The position numbers were made by a program, and so were the translations under genes. DNA of 64,000 nucleotides. Source: Paracoccaceae bacterium (GTDB lineage: Bacteria; Pseudomonadota; Alphaproteobacteria; Rhodobacterales; Rhodobacteraceae). Each line of letters starts with the position of its first letter. Positions within the stretch are counted from its first letter, which is position 1. Of the stretch, positions 44,801 through 53,727 are shown in pieces. Below the pieces are notes generated by a model. The model ran no database searches, was not told the DNA's origin, and worked only from the letters and a program-made list of their open reading frames with translations. Where the stretch lies: NCBI GenBank assembly GCA_019429405.1, contig JAHYIZ010000004.1, forward strand, positions 56,379-120,378, in the 5' to 3' direction.

Positions 44801-45507
44801 CTATAGGCGGGTCATCGGAGAATGTGGAAGGGAAATTCGCCCTGTGCTGGTGTCGCGGCGGCTGACTATCGCCGGAGCGCGGTGGATAAGTGCATCATCA
44901 GTTAGCGCCGCCACCATAAACAGCGCAAAATCGATACGCCGGGTGCGGTTGAGTGCCAGCAGGGGGTCGCCGACATGATCTGCCCAAAGCGGAAGGCCCT
45001 CGGCCGGGCCTTCTTCAAGATCGGAGCCGCGCACCACCGTCCAGGCCTTGTCCGAGGCGAAGATGAGCGCGCATGCGCGTTCCTGATCGCCGATGTCCGC
45101 CACCCGAAGGAACCGCACCAAGGGAGGTATCAGCGCCATTTCGATGCGCAGGCGGCGCGGATAGCGGTCTTGCCCGTCCATGCTGATGTGCCAGCCGCAG
45201 GAAAAGACCAGCCGCGCGCCGGGTTCAGCGTGGGCCAGTACCGCCTCGGCTGTGTGTGTGGCGTAGCCTTTGACCCCCAGGGAACCAGCACGCACAACAC
45301 CCCGTCGCAGCCCTTGACCGCCGCAGCGACGACGGCAGCATCATCTGTGTGGCCGGGAAACAGCGTGATGCGGTCGGCAAGATCGGCCAGCTTGCAGACG
45401 CTTTTGGGGCGGCAGACGCCCTGCACCTGCCATCCGCGCGCCAGTGCGTGCGCTGCCATGTAACGCCCGAGCTTGCCCGAAATGCCGACGATGCAGATAC
45501 GTTTCAT
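44801..45507 (-). pseudogene. NAD(P)-binding (NmrA/SDR-like) gene broken by one frameshift
   Basis: The upstream frame (from ATG 45507) reads MKRICIVGISGKLGRYMAAHA with the Rossmann-type start and continues to VLCVLVPWG. It then runs out of frame near 45280. The second frame resumes with VKGYATHTAEAVLAHAEPG and continues to a stop at 44801. The break lies in a run of five G (plus-strand C5, about 45275-45279); adding one base would restore one ~235-residue protein with VPWGVKGYATH at the junction. It is an atypical SDR or NmrA-like oxidoreductase. Either a true recent pseudogene or a sequencing error in a homopolymer; a programmed frameshift seems less likely. Confidence 0.75.
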
Positions 45508-45592
45508 GGCAGACACTCCGGCCTGCAACGCGCGGCTGCGGCGGCGCAGATTTTACGCCCGCCCCGGTGCAACTATAAGCCGCGCCCCTGTC

Positions 45593-46852
45593 TCAGGCGG
45601 CTTGGTCGAGCCCGAATGTATGGTGCAGCGCCTGCACCGCAAGTTCCATGTACTTCCGGTCAATCAGCACGGAAATCTTGATTTCCGATGTGGCGATGAC
45701 CTTGATGTTGACATTTTCTGCCGCCAGCGCCTTGAACATTGCCGCCGCAACCCCGGCGTGGCTGCGCATGCCGATGCCCACCACCGAAACCTTGGCAACC
45801 TCGGTATCTTCGATCAGGTCCGCATAGCGGATGATGTCGGCGGCGCGTGCATCTTCCATCGCCTTGCGGGCGCGCAGCACCTGGTTGACCGGGCAGGAAA
45901 AGGTCATGTCGGTGACGGCGATTGATTTGCCGCCCTCGGTCTTTTCCGAAATGTTCTGCACGATCATGTCAACGTTCACGCCCGCGTCGGCCAGCGGGCC
46001 AAAGATGGCGGCGGCGATGCCGGGGCGGTCTTCGACGCTGAGCAGGGTCATTTTGGCCTCGTCGCGCGAATAGGCGACGCCAGAGACGACTTTCGATTCC
46101 ATGATTTCATCCTCGTCGCAAACAAGTGTGCCAGAGTTTTCATCGGTGTCTTCAAAGGACGACAGCACCCTGAGCCGCACCTTGAAGCGCATCGCCAATT
46201 CCACCGACCGGGTTTGCAGCACCTTGGCGCCAAGCGAGGCCAGTTCGAGCATTTCCTCATAGGCGATGCGGTCGAGCTTGCGCGCCTTCGAGGTGATGCG
46301 CGGGTCGGTGGTGTAGACGCCGTCGACATCGGTGTAGATGTCGCAGCGCTCGGCGCCAAAGGCGGCGGCAAAGGCCACAGCGGTGGTATCTGACCCGCCG
46401 CGGCCCAGCGTCGTGATGCGGCCCTCGGCGGAAATGCCCTGAAAGCCCGCGACCACCGCCACCTTCATGCCCTCGGCAAATTTGGCGCCGATGTTGTCGC
46501 GTGGGATCGAAACGAACCGCGCCGCGGAATGCGCGCTGGTGGTGTTGATCGGCACCTGCCAGCCTTGCCAGCTGCGGGCGGGCACATCCATTTCCTGCAA
46601 GGTCAGCGCCATCAGCCCGGCGGTGACGTTTTCGCCCGAGGCGACCACGGCATCATATTCGCGTGCATCGAACAGCGGCGAGGTCTGTTCGACCCAGCCC
46701 ACCAGTTCGTTGGTCTTGCCCGACATCGCCGAGACAATGACGATCACATCATAGCCGCGCTCTACCTCGCGCCTGACCTTTTCGGCCGCGTTTTTGATGC
46801 GCGCGAGGTCGGCCACCGATGTGCCGCCGAATTTCATTACCAGAAGCGGCAT
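45593..46852 (-). CDS. lysC: Aspartate kinase
   Basis: 419-residue enzyme catalysing the first step of the Lys/Thr/Met pathway. The N-terminal kinase motif is LVMKFGGTSVADLARI; the catalytic region includes VVASGENVTAGLM, RGGSDTTAVAFA and DVDGVYTTDPRI. Two ACT domains follow for feedback control (about 270-410; LLSVEDRPGIAAAIF and VVGIGMRSHAGVAAAMF). ATG 46852 puts KFGG at residue 6, as in relatives; the nine upstream residues of the open frame are not conserved. It lies upstream of ptsP on the same strand, with the broken gene between them. Confidence 0.96.
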   Translation of the reverse strand: MPLLVMKFGGTSVADLARIKNAAEKVRREVERGYDVIVIVSAMSGKTNELVGWVEQTSPLFDAREYDAVVASGENVTAGLMALTLQEMDVPARSWQGWQVPINTTSAHSAARFVSIPRDNIGAKFAEGMKVAVVAGFQGISAEGRITTLGRGGSDTTAVAFAAAFGAERCDIYTDVDGVYTTDPRITSKARKLDRIAYEEMLELASLGAKVLQTRSVELAMRFKVRLRVLSSFEDTDENSGTLVCDEDEIMESKVVSGVAYSRDEAKMTLLSVEDRPGIAAAIFGPLADAGVNVDMIVQNISEKTEGGKSIAVTDMTFSCPVNQVLRARKAMEDARAADIIRYADLIEDTEVAKVSVVGIGMRSHAGVAAAMFKALAAENVNIKVIATSEIKISVLIDRKYMELAVQALHHTFGLDQAA

Positions 46853-46930
46853 GGATACCCCCTGAAACCGCCCGCCCAAATTGCGCGTGTCTTATGCGCG
46901 CGCGGGGCCGGGGGCAAGGGGTTAGGGTGT

Positions 46931-46990
46931 GGCAAGGGCGGGGGGCCAGCCCCCCGCACCCCCCGGGGTATTTGGGCAAAGAAGAAGCGA
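46931..46990. repeat. GC-rich intergenic element (family copy 3)
   Basis: Hairpin GCGGGGGGC / GCCCCCCGC separated by two bases, then ACCCCCCGGGGTATTTGGGC and AAAGAAGAAGCGA. Read on the minus strand it starts directly after the stop codon of the SDR gene (46991), just as copy 2 follows msrA. Copies 2 and 3 share about 60 bases with only a few differences. Confidence 0.72.
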
Positions 46991-47635
46991 TCAGAACGGA
47001 ATCGCTTCGCCGTCCCAACCCTCAAAGCATCCGGTGGTGCCAAGCGAAAGGGCGGCGAAACGGGCAGCAAGGCCCTCGGCAGAGGCAGCGGGCGTGATCT
47101 GGGCGCCCTTGCCGCCCATGTCGGTTTGCACCCAGCCGGGGTGGTAGATGCCCACCGCGATGCCTTCCGGCGCGAGGTCTACGGCAAGGTTGCGGCCAAG
47201 GTTCAGCGCCGCCGCCTTTGACGCGCGGTAGATGTAGGACCCACCCGGCGCGCGCGCTTGCGAGGCCATCTGCGAGGAGATGATCGCGATCTTGCCGTGC
47301 CCTGCGCGCAGGTTGGGCAGCAAGGCCTGAATTGTCAGGAACACCCCGGTCACGTTGGTGGCAAGCCCTGCCGCCCAAAGCGCCGACGGGTAGCCGCCAT
47401 CGAGGCTTTGCCCCTTGTCGGGGTAGACGCCCGCATTGCAGACCAGAAGCGACAATGGCTTGCCAGCCATCCGCCGCGCCAGCCGGGCGTGGCTTTCGGG
47501 GTCGGTCACGTCCAGCCGTTCGAGCCCGGTGCCGGGTTTGCGCGCGGTGCCAAAAACCGCGTGCCCCTGGTTCCGGTAATGCGCCAGCAGTGCCGCGCCG
47601 ATACCACGGTTGGCGCCGGTGATCAGAATGCTCAT
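46991..47635 (-). CDS. Short-chain dehydrogenase/reductase
   Basis: 214-residue SDR. Visible are the cofactor motif ITGANRGIGAALLAHY, the structural NAG in LLVCNAGVY, and the catalytic Ser-Tyr-Lys set in IISSQMASQARAPGGSYIYRASKAA (SYIYRASK). It resembles C-factor/csgA-like SDRs that act as NADPH-dependent oxidoreductases. ATG 47635 was chosen because the TGxxxGIG motif then starts at residue 6. Repeat copy 3 begins directly downstream of its stop. Substrate unknown. Confidence 0.9.
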   Translation of the reverse strand: MSILITGANRGIGAALLAHYRNQGHAVFGTARKPGTGLERLDVTDPESHARLARRMAGKPLSLLVCNAGVYPDKGQSLDGGYPSALWAAGLATNVTGVFLTIQALLPNLRAGHGKIAIISSQMASQARAPGGSYIYRASKAAALNLGRNLAVDLAPEGIAVGIYHPGWVQTDMGGKGAQITPAASAEGLAARFAALSLGTTGCFEGWDGEAIPF

Positions 47636-47702
47636 GTGCCCTCCCAAGGGGTTGATTTGCCCAAGTTTGCCGATTGCCGGGGCGCTGGCAAGGGGGCGCG
47701 GG

Positions 47703-48137
47703 TCAGTTGACCTTGCGGCGGGGCAGGAAGGGCAGCGGGGCCACTGGCACGCCGTCCTCCAGCAGCGCGCGCGCGTCATCAAACCGCGCTTCGCCGTGGA
47801 TTGCGCGCTCGGGCAGGTTGCCTTCGTGCATGGCGCGCGCCTCGGCGGCGAAGTTGAGGCCGACGTAATCGGAATTGGTCTCGATATGCTGGCGCAGCGC
47901 CGCAATGGCCGCTTCGACCTCGCTCGCGGGGGCGCCGAGCGGACCTTCGGGGGCGACATCCGGCGCGGGTCGCGCCATCTGAACCGAAGGCGCCATCAAT
48001 GACTTCTCTACCCGCGCCGAGCCACAGACGGCGCAGACCAGCCGCCCTTCGGCACGCAGCCGCTCAAACCCCTCTGCCGAAGGAAACCAGCTTTCAAAGC
48101 TGTGGTCTTTGTCGCATCTGAGCGTGTAGCGGATCAT
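47703..48137 (-). CDS. DUF1178 family protein
   Basis: 144-residue protein with the DUF1178 start MIRYTLRCDKDHSFESWFPSA and a CxxC pair (CAVCGSARVEKSLMAP). The middle is Ala/Pro-rich and the end is ENGVPVAPLPF-like (here LEDGVPVAPLPFLPRRK), all typical of this alphaproteobacterial family. The two cysteines and the preceding RCDKDH suggest a metal-binding ribbon. Function unknown. Confidence 0.88.
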   Translation of the reverse strand: MIRYTLRCDKDHSFESWFPSAEGFERLRAEGRLVCAVCGSARVEKSLMAPSVQMARPAPDVAPEGPLGAPASEVEAAIAALRQHIETNSDYVGLNFAAEARAMHEGNLPERAIHGEARFDDARALLEDGVPVAPLPFLPRRKVN

Positions 48138-48322
48138 TTCCGGCCCCGGTCGGGCTGCAAGGCCCCTGTACAACAGTTATTCCACGGCAAGTGAAATGCA
48201 AGCGCCGCGCCGTGCAAATGCTTGAGAACAGATTTCAGAGGTGCGGGGGCTCGCCCCCGTGCGCGCGCGCTTGCCAGATGCGGATTTCCGGGGACTAATC
48301 GGCCCAGACATGGGGGGCGTGC

Positions 48323-49921
48323 ATGGACAGCTTCGATTTCATCATCGTCGGCGCGGGTTCGGCTGGGGCGGTACTTGCGAACCGGCTCAGCGCGGATACG
48401 CGCAACCGGGTGCTGTTGCTCGAGGCGGGCGGGCGCGACACTTACCACTGGATCCACATCCCCGTGGGCTACCTTTACTGCATCGGCAACCCGCGTACCG
48501 ACTGGTGTTTTACCACCGAACCCGAGGCGGGGCTGAACGGGCGCAGTCTGGGCTATCCGCGCGGCAAGGTGCTGGGCGGATGCTCCTCCATCAATGGCAT
48601 GATCTACATGCGCGGGCAGGCGGCCGATTTCGATGGCTGGCGGCAGGCGGGCTGCACCGGCTGGGGTTGGGACGATGTGCTGCCGCTTTATCTTTCACAA
48701 GAAGACCACCACGCAGGCGCTGGCGAGCTGCACGGGGCGGGCGGCGAATGGCGGGTGGAACGGGCGCGGGTGCGCTGGCAGGTGCTTGACGCCTTTCTTG
48801 ACGCGGCAGAGCAGGCGGGCATTCCCCGCACCGCTGATTTCAACCGGGGCGACAATGAGGGCGCGGGGTATTTCGAGGTCACGCAGCGGCGCGGCATCCG
48901 CTGGACCACCGCCAAAGCGTTTTTGAAACCCGTCATGGCGCGGCCGAATTTGCGGGTTCTGACCGGGGCGCAGGCCGAGCGGCTGTTGCTGGAGGGCGGC
49001 GAGGCGCGCGGCGTGGTGGTGCGCCACGAGGGGGTTTCCAAAACCTTCCGCGCCGCGCGCGAGGTGGTGCTGGCGGCGGGCGCAATCGGCACGCCGCAGC
49101 TGCTCGAACTTTCGGGCATTGGCCGGGGCGATGTGCTGGCGGCGAACGGCATTGCGCCCGTGGTCGAGGTGGCGGGCGTGGGCGAGAACTTGCAAGACCA
49201 TCTGCAATTGCGCCTTGCCTTCAAGGTGCATGGGGTCAAAACCTTGAACACCCTTGCCAATTCGCTTTGGGGCAAGGCGGTGATCGCCGCCGAATACGCG
49301 CTGATGCGGACAGGGCCGATGTCGATGTCGCCCAGTCAGGCGGGTATCTTCACCCGCTCCGGCCCCGAAAAGGCGACCCCGGATCTGGAGTTTCACATCC
49401 AGCCGGTCAGTCTCGACAAGTTTGGCGAGCCGGTGCACCCGTTCCCCGCGATGACCGCCAGCGTGTGCAACCTGCGTCCGGAATCGCGCGGTTCTGTGCA
49501 TCTGAAAGGGCCGGATTTTCGCGCCGCCCCGGCGATTGCGCCCAATTACCTTTCGACCGAGGCCGACCGTGCCGTGGCAGCCGCCTCGATCCGGCTCACC
49601 CGCCATATTGCCGCGCAGCCTGCCTTTCAGCGCTACCAGCCAGAAGAGTTCCGCCCCGGCCAGCAGTTTCAGACCGAGGCCGAACTGGTGCGGGCGGCGG
49701 GCGACATCGGCACCACGATTTTCCATCCGGTCGGTACCGCGCGGATGGGGGCCGATGCGGGCGCGGTGGTTGACCCGCGCCTGCGCGTGCGCGCGGTGGG
49801 CCGGCTGCGCATAGCAGACGCCTCGGTGATGCCCACGATCACTTCGGGCAACACCGCCGCGCCCACCATGATGATCGCTGAAAAGGCGGCGCGGATGATA
49901 TTGGAAGAGGCGCGCGGATGA
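48323..49921 (+). CDS. GMC-family FAD oxidoreductase (choline dehydrogenase-like)
   Basis: 532-residue flavoprotein. The FAD-binding motif [20 protein letters not shown] lies at the N-terminus, followed by the GMC signatures [19 protein letters not shown] and [15 protein letters not shown]. The C-terminal active-site region [38 protein letters not shown], partly quoted, carries the catalytic His. It resembles BetA and polyethylene-glycol/alcohol dehydrogenases. It is not next to betB or betI, so choline is not assured. It is divergent from the DUF1178 gene. Confidence 0.9.
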   Translation: MDSFDFIIVGAGSAGAVLANRLSADTRNRVLLLEAGGRDTYHWIHIPVGYLYCIGNPRTDWCFTTEPEAGLNGRSLGYPRGKVLGGCSSINGMIYMRGQAADFDGWRQAGCTGWGWDDVLPLYLSQEDHHAGAGELHGAGGEWRVERARVRWQVLDAFLDAAEQAGIPRTADFNRGDNEGAGYFEVTQRRGIRWTTAKAFLKPVMARPNLRVLTGAQAERLLLEGGEARGVVVRHEGVSKTFRAAREVVLAAGAIGTPQLLELSGIGRGDVLAANGIAPVVEVAGVGENLQDHLQLRLAFKVHGVKTLNTLANSLWGKAVIAAEYALMRTGPMSMSPSQAGIFTRSGPEKATPDLEFHIQPVSLDKFGEPVHPFPAMTASVCNLRPESRGSVHLKGPDFRAAPAIAPNYLSTEADRAVAAASIRLTRHIAAQPAFQRYQPEEFRPGQQFQTEAELVRAAGDIGTTIFHPVGTARMGADAGAVVDPRLRVRAVGRLRIADASVMPTITSGNTAAPTMMIAEKAARMILEEARG

Positions 49922-50128
49922 CCCATTTGCCTTCACACTGCCAAACCGGCGCCGTTTACGCCGAGATTGCCGCTGATGCTTCGCCCGAGATCGCGGGCGT
50001 TGAGGGCGGTCAGGCACGCTGCCGCGCTTGGCCGCAGAGGCGATGAAGCAGACGCGGCTCTTGGTGAACAACCCCCGCCCCGTGATCGAGGCCGACGCGC
50101 TGGCGATCTACCGCGCTGCGTGGTGACC
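49922..50128. other. Intergenic stretch with short unassigned frames
   Basis: 207 bp between the converging GMC oxidoreductase and ABC-transporter genes. A 42-codon frame starts at 49918 ([14 protein letters not shown]...), overlapping the GMC stop, and a second frame ends at 50126 with MKQTRLLVNNPRPVIEADAL. These could be remains of a decayed gene, because their composition is codon-like, but no family is recognised. No terminator hairpin with a U-run is evident. Confidence 0.35.
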
Positions 50129-51838
50129 TCAGGCGGCACCGTCAAGCAGCGCCAGCGACGGAGTAAGGCTGAGAAGTTCAACCGAATAGGGGTGTTGGGG
50201 CGATGCGAAAAACGCTTCTGAAGGCCCTGCTTCGACGATGCGGCCCGATTTCAGCACCACGATATTGTCGGCCATCTGCCGCACCACCGCAAGATTGTGG
50301 CTGATGAACAGGATGGTCAGGCCAAAGCGCGCTTGCAGGTCTTTCAGAAGGTTCAGCACCTGCGCCTGGATAGAGACATCGAGCGCCGACGTGGGTTCGT
50401 CGCAGATCAGGAACGAGGGCCGCGCCAGCAGCGCGCGCGCCACCGCAATGCGCTGGCGCTGGCCGCCCGAAAACTGGTGCGGGTAGCGGTCAATTGCGTC
50501 GGGGGCAAGACCCACCAGCGCCAACATCGCCCCGGCAATGCGGCGGCGCTGCGCCGGGTCGCGTTCAATGCCGTAGAGTTTTAGCGGCTCGGCCAGTATC
50601 TCGCCGATGCGGTGGCGCGAGTTGAGGCTGGAATAGGGGTCTTGAAACACCATCTGAATGGCACGGCGCACCGGGTGGCTGCGCGCGCGCGCCCGGCCAT
50701 AAGGCAGGCCCTCACCCGCAAAGCGCATCGCGCCCGCCGCAGGGTTCACAAGGCCCACGATGGCGCGCGCAAGGGTCGATTTGCCCGACCCGCTTTCACC
50801 CACCACCCCCAGCACACTGCCGGGTTGCACGGTCAGCGCAATATCGGACAGGGCGGCAAAGGGTTCAGGCGCGTGAAAGAGGCTGGTCCGGGTGCCCTTG
50901 AAGCGCACAGAAAGCCCCGAGATTTCAAGCACCGGGCCGGAATCGGCATGGCGCAGACCTGAAAGCAGCCAGTTTGCGGCATATTCGGCCTCGTCCGCCG
51001 CCTCGGGCGTTTCCGGCAGGTCGCCCTCGACCGCAGGCAGAAGGAAGCGTTCAAGCTTGCGGTCAATGCGCGGCACGGCGGCCATCAGCGCGCGGGTGTA
51101 GGGGTGGGTGGGGGCGCCCAGCACCTGCGCGGTGGCGCCCGCCTCCATCACCCTACCGCCGCGCAGCACGGTCACGCGGTCTGTGATTTCGGCAATCACG
51201 CCAATGTCGTGGGTGATGAGGATAAAGCCGATGCCACGGGTATCGGCGAGGCGGCGCAACAGCGCCAGCACCTGGCTTTGCACCGCCACATCAAGCGCGG
51301 TCGTGGGTTCGTCAGCAATGATCAGTTCGGGGTTGGTGCACAGCGCCAGCGCAATCACCACCCGCTGCCGCATACCGCCCGAGAACTGGTGCGGATAGGC
51401 GCCGATCCGGGCAGCGGCATTCTCGATGCCGATTTCCCCAAGCAGATCCAGCGCCCGAGCCCGTGCCGCCGCGCCGCCAATATCTTCATGTGCAAGGATC
51501 GTTTCAATCAACTGGTCCTCGATCGTCATCAAGGGGTTGAGGCTGGTTTGCGGGTCTTGAAAGATCATCGAGATGCGCTTGCCGCGAATGCGGTGCGCCT
51601 CGGCGGGGGTTAGCGCCCGCAGGTCGGTTTCGCCCAGCCGCAAGCTGCCCGCAGCAATCCGCCCCGGCGCCTGCAAAAGCCCGATCACCGCCGCGCCGAT
51701 GGTCGATTTGCCAGCGCCGCTTTCGCCCACCAGCCCGTGAATCTCGCCCGGTGCCACGGTCATGGAAACGCCCTCAACGGCGGTGAACACGCCATGGCGG
51801 CCCGGAAATTCGACGGTGAGGTTTTCAACCACCAGCAT
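50129..51838 (-). CDS. Peptide-type ABC transporter, fused dual ATP-binding protein
   Basis: 569-residue protein with two complete ABC ATPase domains in tandem, equivalent to DppD and DppF fused (GsiA/YejF style). Domain 1 has Walker A GLVGESGAGKST and signature FSGGMRQRVVIALAL; domain 2 has Walker A GVVGESGSGKST and signature FSGGQRQRIAVARAL, each followed by a DEPTTALD/DEPTSALD Walker B. It energises import of peptides or related solutes through the two adjacent permeases. ATG 51838 overlaps the permease stop (ATGA-type); the longer frame upstream is inside the permease gene. Confidence 0.95.
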   Translation of the reverse strand: MLVVENLTVEFPGRHGVFTAVEGVSMTVAPGEIHGLVGESGAGKSTIGAAVIGLLQAPGRIAAGSLRLGETDLRALTPAEAHRIRGKRISMIFQDPQTSLNPLMTIEDQLIETILAHEDIGGAAARARALDLLGEIGIENAAARIGAYPHQFSGGMRQRVVIALALCTNPELIIADEPTTALDVAVQSQVLALLRRLADTRGIGFILITHDIGVIAEITDRVTVLRGGRVMEAGATAQVLGAPTHPYTRALMAAVPRIDRKLERFLLPAVEGDLPETPEAADEAEYAANWLLSGLRHADSGPVLEISGLSVRFKGTRTSLFHAPEPFAALSDIALTVQPGSVLGVVGESGSGKSTLARAIVGLVNPAAGAMRFAGEGLPYGRARARSHPVRRAIQMVFQDPYSSLNSRHRIGEILAEPLKLYGIERDPAQRRRIAGAMLALVGLAPDAIDRYPHQFSGGQRQRIAVARALLARPSFLICDEPTSALDVSIQAQVLNLLKDLQARFGLTILFISHNLAVVRQMADNIVVLKSGRIVEAGPSEAFFASPQHPYSVELLSLTPSLALLDGAA

Positions 51839-52743
51839 CAGCGCAGCCTCGGGTTGAAGACTTCGCGCAGGAAATCGCCAAGCAGGTTGATCGACACCAC
51901 CAGCGCCACCAGAAACAGGGTGGGTATCCACAAGATCCACCATTCGCCCGACAAGAGAAATTGCATGCCGATGCGAATGAGCGTGCCAAGCGAGGGGCTA
52001 TCGGCGGGCAGGCCGATGCCAAGAAACGACAGCGTTGCCTCGAGCAGGATCGCGGCGGCCAGATCGACCGTCATGATCACCAGCAAAGGCCCGAGGATGT
52101 TGGGCAGAATGTGCCGCGCCATGATGCGCAGCGGGTGCTGGCCCATGATGATGGCCGCCTCGACATAATCCTTGCGCCGCTCAACAAACGTCGAGGCGCG
52201 GGCCGTGCGGGCAAAATTGACCCAGAGCGACAGCGCAATGGCCAGGATAAGAACCGGAATGCGCAGATCGTCGTGCAATTCGCGCGGCAGCACCCCGCGC
52301 GCGATGCCGTCGATCAACAGCGCGGTCAGAATGGCGGGCAGCGCCAGCTGTACGTCGGCCACGCGCATCACCACCGCATCGAACCGCCCGCCCCAATAGC
52401 CCGCCGCCACGCCAAGGCTGACGCCCAGCACCGAGGCAATCAGCATGGCCGAAAAGCCGATCAGCAGCGACAGCCGCGCGCCGTAGAGAATGGAAGAAAC
52501 CATGTCGCGGCCCTGATCATCGGTGCCGAGCAAAAAGCGTGCATCGCCCCCCTGCCAAAGCGGCGGTAGAAGCCCGTCCATCAAATCGAAGGTGCGCAGA
52601 TCATAGGGGTTTGAGGGTGCAAGCCACGGCGCCAGCAGCGCGCCGCCCAGTATCAGCACCGCCACCACCGCCGCCAACATGGCGGCAGGGCTGCGCCGGA
52701 ACAGCCAGAACCCGTCGCTTTGCCAGAACCGCGCCCACATCAT
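51838..52743 (-). CDS. Peptide-type ABC transporter permease (DppC-like)
   Basis: 301-residue inner-membrane permease of the DppC/OppC type. It has the N-terminal OppC-N-like helix (AAMLAAVVAVLILGGALLAPWLAP), the GTDDQGRDMVSSILYGARLSL segment typical of the family, and the cytoplasmic EAA loop DYVEAAIIMGQHPLRIMARHILPNILGP, partly quoted, that docks with the ATPase. It overlaps the partner permease by four bases. Confidence 0.94.
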   Translation of the reverse strand: MMWARFWQSDGFWLFRRSPAAMLAAVVAVLILGGALLAPWLAPSNPYDLRTFDLMDGLLPPLWQGGDARFLLGTDDQGRDMVSSILYGARLSLLIGFSAMLIASVLGVSLGVAAGYWGGRFDAVVMRVADVQLALPAILTALLIDGIARGVLPRELHDDLRIPVLILAIALSLWVNFARTARASTFVERRKDYVEAAIIMGQHPLRIMARHILPNILGPLLVIMTVDLAAAILLEATLSFLGIGLPADSPSLGTLIRIGMQFLLSGEWWILWIPTLFLVALVVSINLLGDFLREVFNPRLR

Positions 52744-53714
52744 GCCGCCTCTTTCACGCGCAGGCGCGGGTCAATGGCAAGGTAAAGCAGATCGACCACG
52801 AGGTTGATGAGCACGAAGAAGAAGGCGATCACCACAAGGTAAACCCCCATCACCGGAATATCGACGAAGCGGATCGACTCGAGAAACAGCAGGCCCATGC
52901 CGGGCCATTGAAACACGCTCTCGGTCACAATCGAAAACGCGATCACGCCGCCGAATTGCAGCCCGATGATGGTGATGACCGGGATCATCGTGTTGCCAAG
53001 CGCGTGGCGATAGTGGAGCGCGCGCATCGGCAGCCCGCGTGCGGTGGCAAAGCGGATGAAATCAGTCCGCATCACCTCCATCATCTCGGCGCGCACAAGT
53101 CGCATGGTCAGTGTAAGTTGGTAGACCCCGAGCGTCAGCGCGGGCAGCACCAGCGCGCGCCAGCCATCGACCGTGAAAAGCGATGATCGCCACCAGCCGA
53201 ACTGCACCGTGCCGCCGCGCCCGAAGGTGGGTAGCCAGCCCAGTTTCACGCCAAAGAGGAAGATCAGGAAGATGCCGATGACAAAGGTGGGTATCGACAC
53301 CCCGACCAGTGTTGAAATGAGAATCGCCTGTGTCGCCGCCCCGCGTGGGCGCAGCGCCGTATAGACCCCCGCCGGAATGCCCACGATCAGCGATATCAGC
53401 AGCGCCACGGTGCCAAGCTCCAGCGTGGCGGGGATGCGCGACAGCAGCATTTCGCCAATCGGTTGCCGGGTGCGGTATGAAAAGCCGAAATCCCCCACCA
53501 GCATCTTGCCGGTGAAGCGGGCGAACTGCACGAGGAACGGGTCATTCAGCCCCAGATCCTCGCGCAGCCTTTCCTGATCGGCCAGCGTGGTTTCAACGCC
53601 GGTCATCTGGCTGATCGGGTCGCCCACAAACCGAAACAGCGCGAACGCCAGAAAGGCGACGGCCAGCATCACGAAAACGGACTGAATCAGCCGCTTCAAA
53701 ATGAAATAGGCCAT
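52740..53714 (-). CDS. Peptide-type ABC transporter permease (DppB-like)
   Basis: 324-residue permease of the DppB/OppB type: conserved N-terminus FILKRLIQSVFVMLAVAF, the FRTxQP-like YRTRQPIGEMLLSRIPATLELG segment, and the EAA loop TARGLPMRALHYRHALGNTMIPVITIIG. It lies 13 bases after the binding-protein gene and four bases into the next permease, completing an SBP-B-C-ATPase operon. Confidence 0.94.
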   Translation of the reverse strand: MAYFILKRLIQSVFVMLAVAFLAFALFRFVGDPISQMTGVETTLADQERLREDLGLNDPFLVQFARFTGKMLVGDFGFSYRTRQPIGEMLLSRIPATLELGTVALLISLIVGIPAGVYTALRPRGAATQAILISTLVGVSIPTFVIGIFLIFLFGVKLGWLPTFGRGGTVQFGWWRSSLFTVDGWRALVLPALTLGVYQLTLTMRLVRAEMMEVMRTDFIRFATARGLPMRALHYRHALGNTMIPVITIIGLQFGGVIAFSIVTESVFQWPGMGLLFLESIRFVDIPVMGVYLVVIAFFFVLINLVVDLLYLAIDPRLRVKEAA

Positions 53715-53727
53715 CGCCGGTCTTGCC

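Noticed and set aside
45130..45528. Treating the two frames of the broken NAD(P)-binding gene as two independent genes
   Set aside because: They join into one normal-length protein with one extra base in the G5 run, and the second frame has no start or ribosome binding site of its own.
48695..50071. 458-residue minus-strand frame opposite the GMC oxidoreductase
   Set aside because: Shadow frame; the plus-strand protein carries all GMC signatures.
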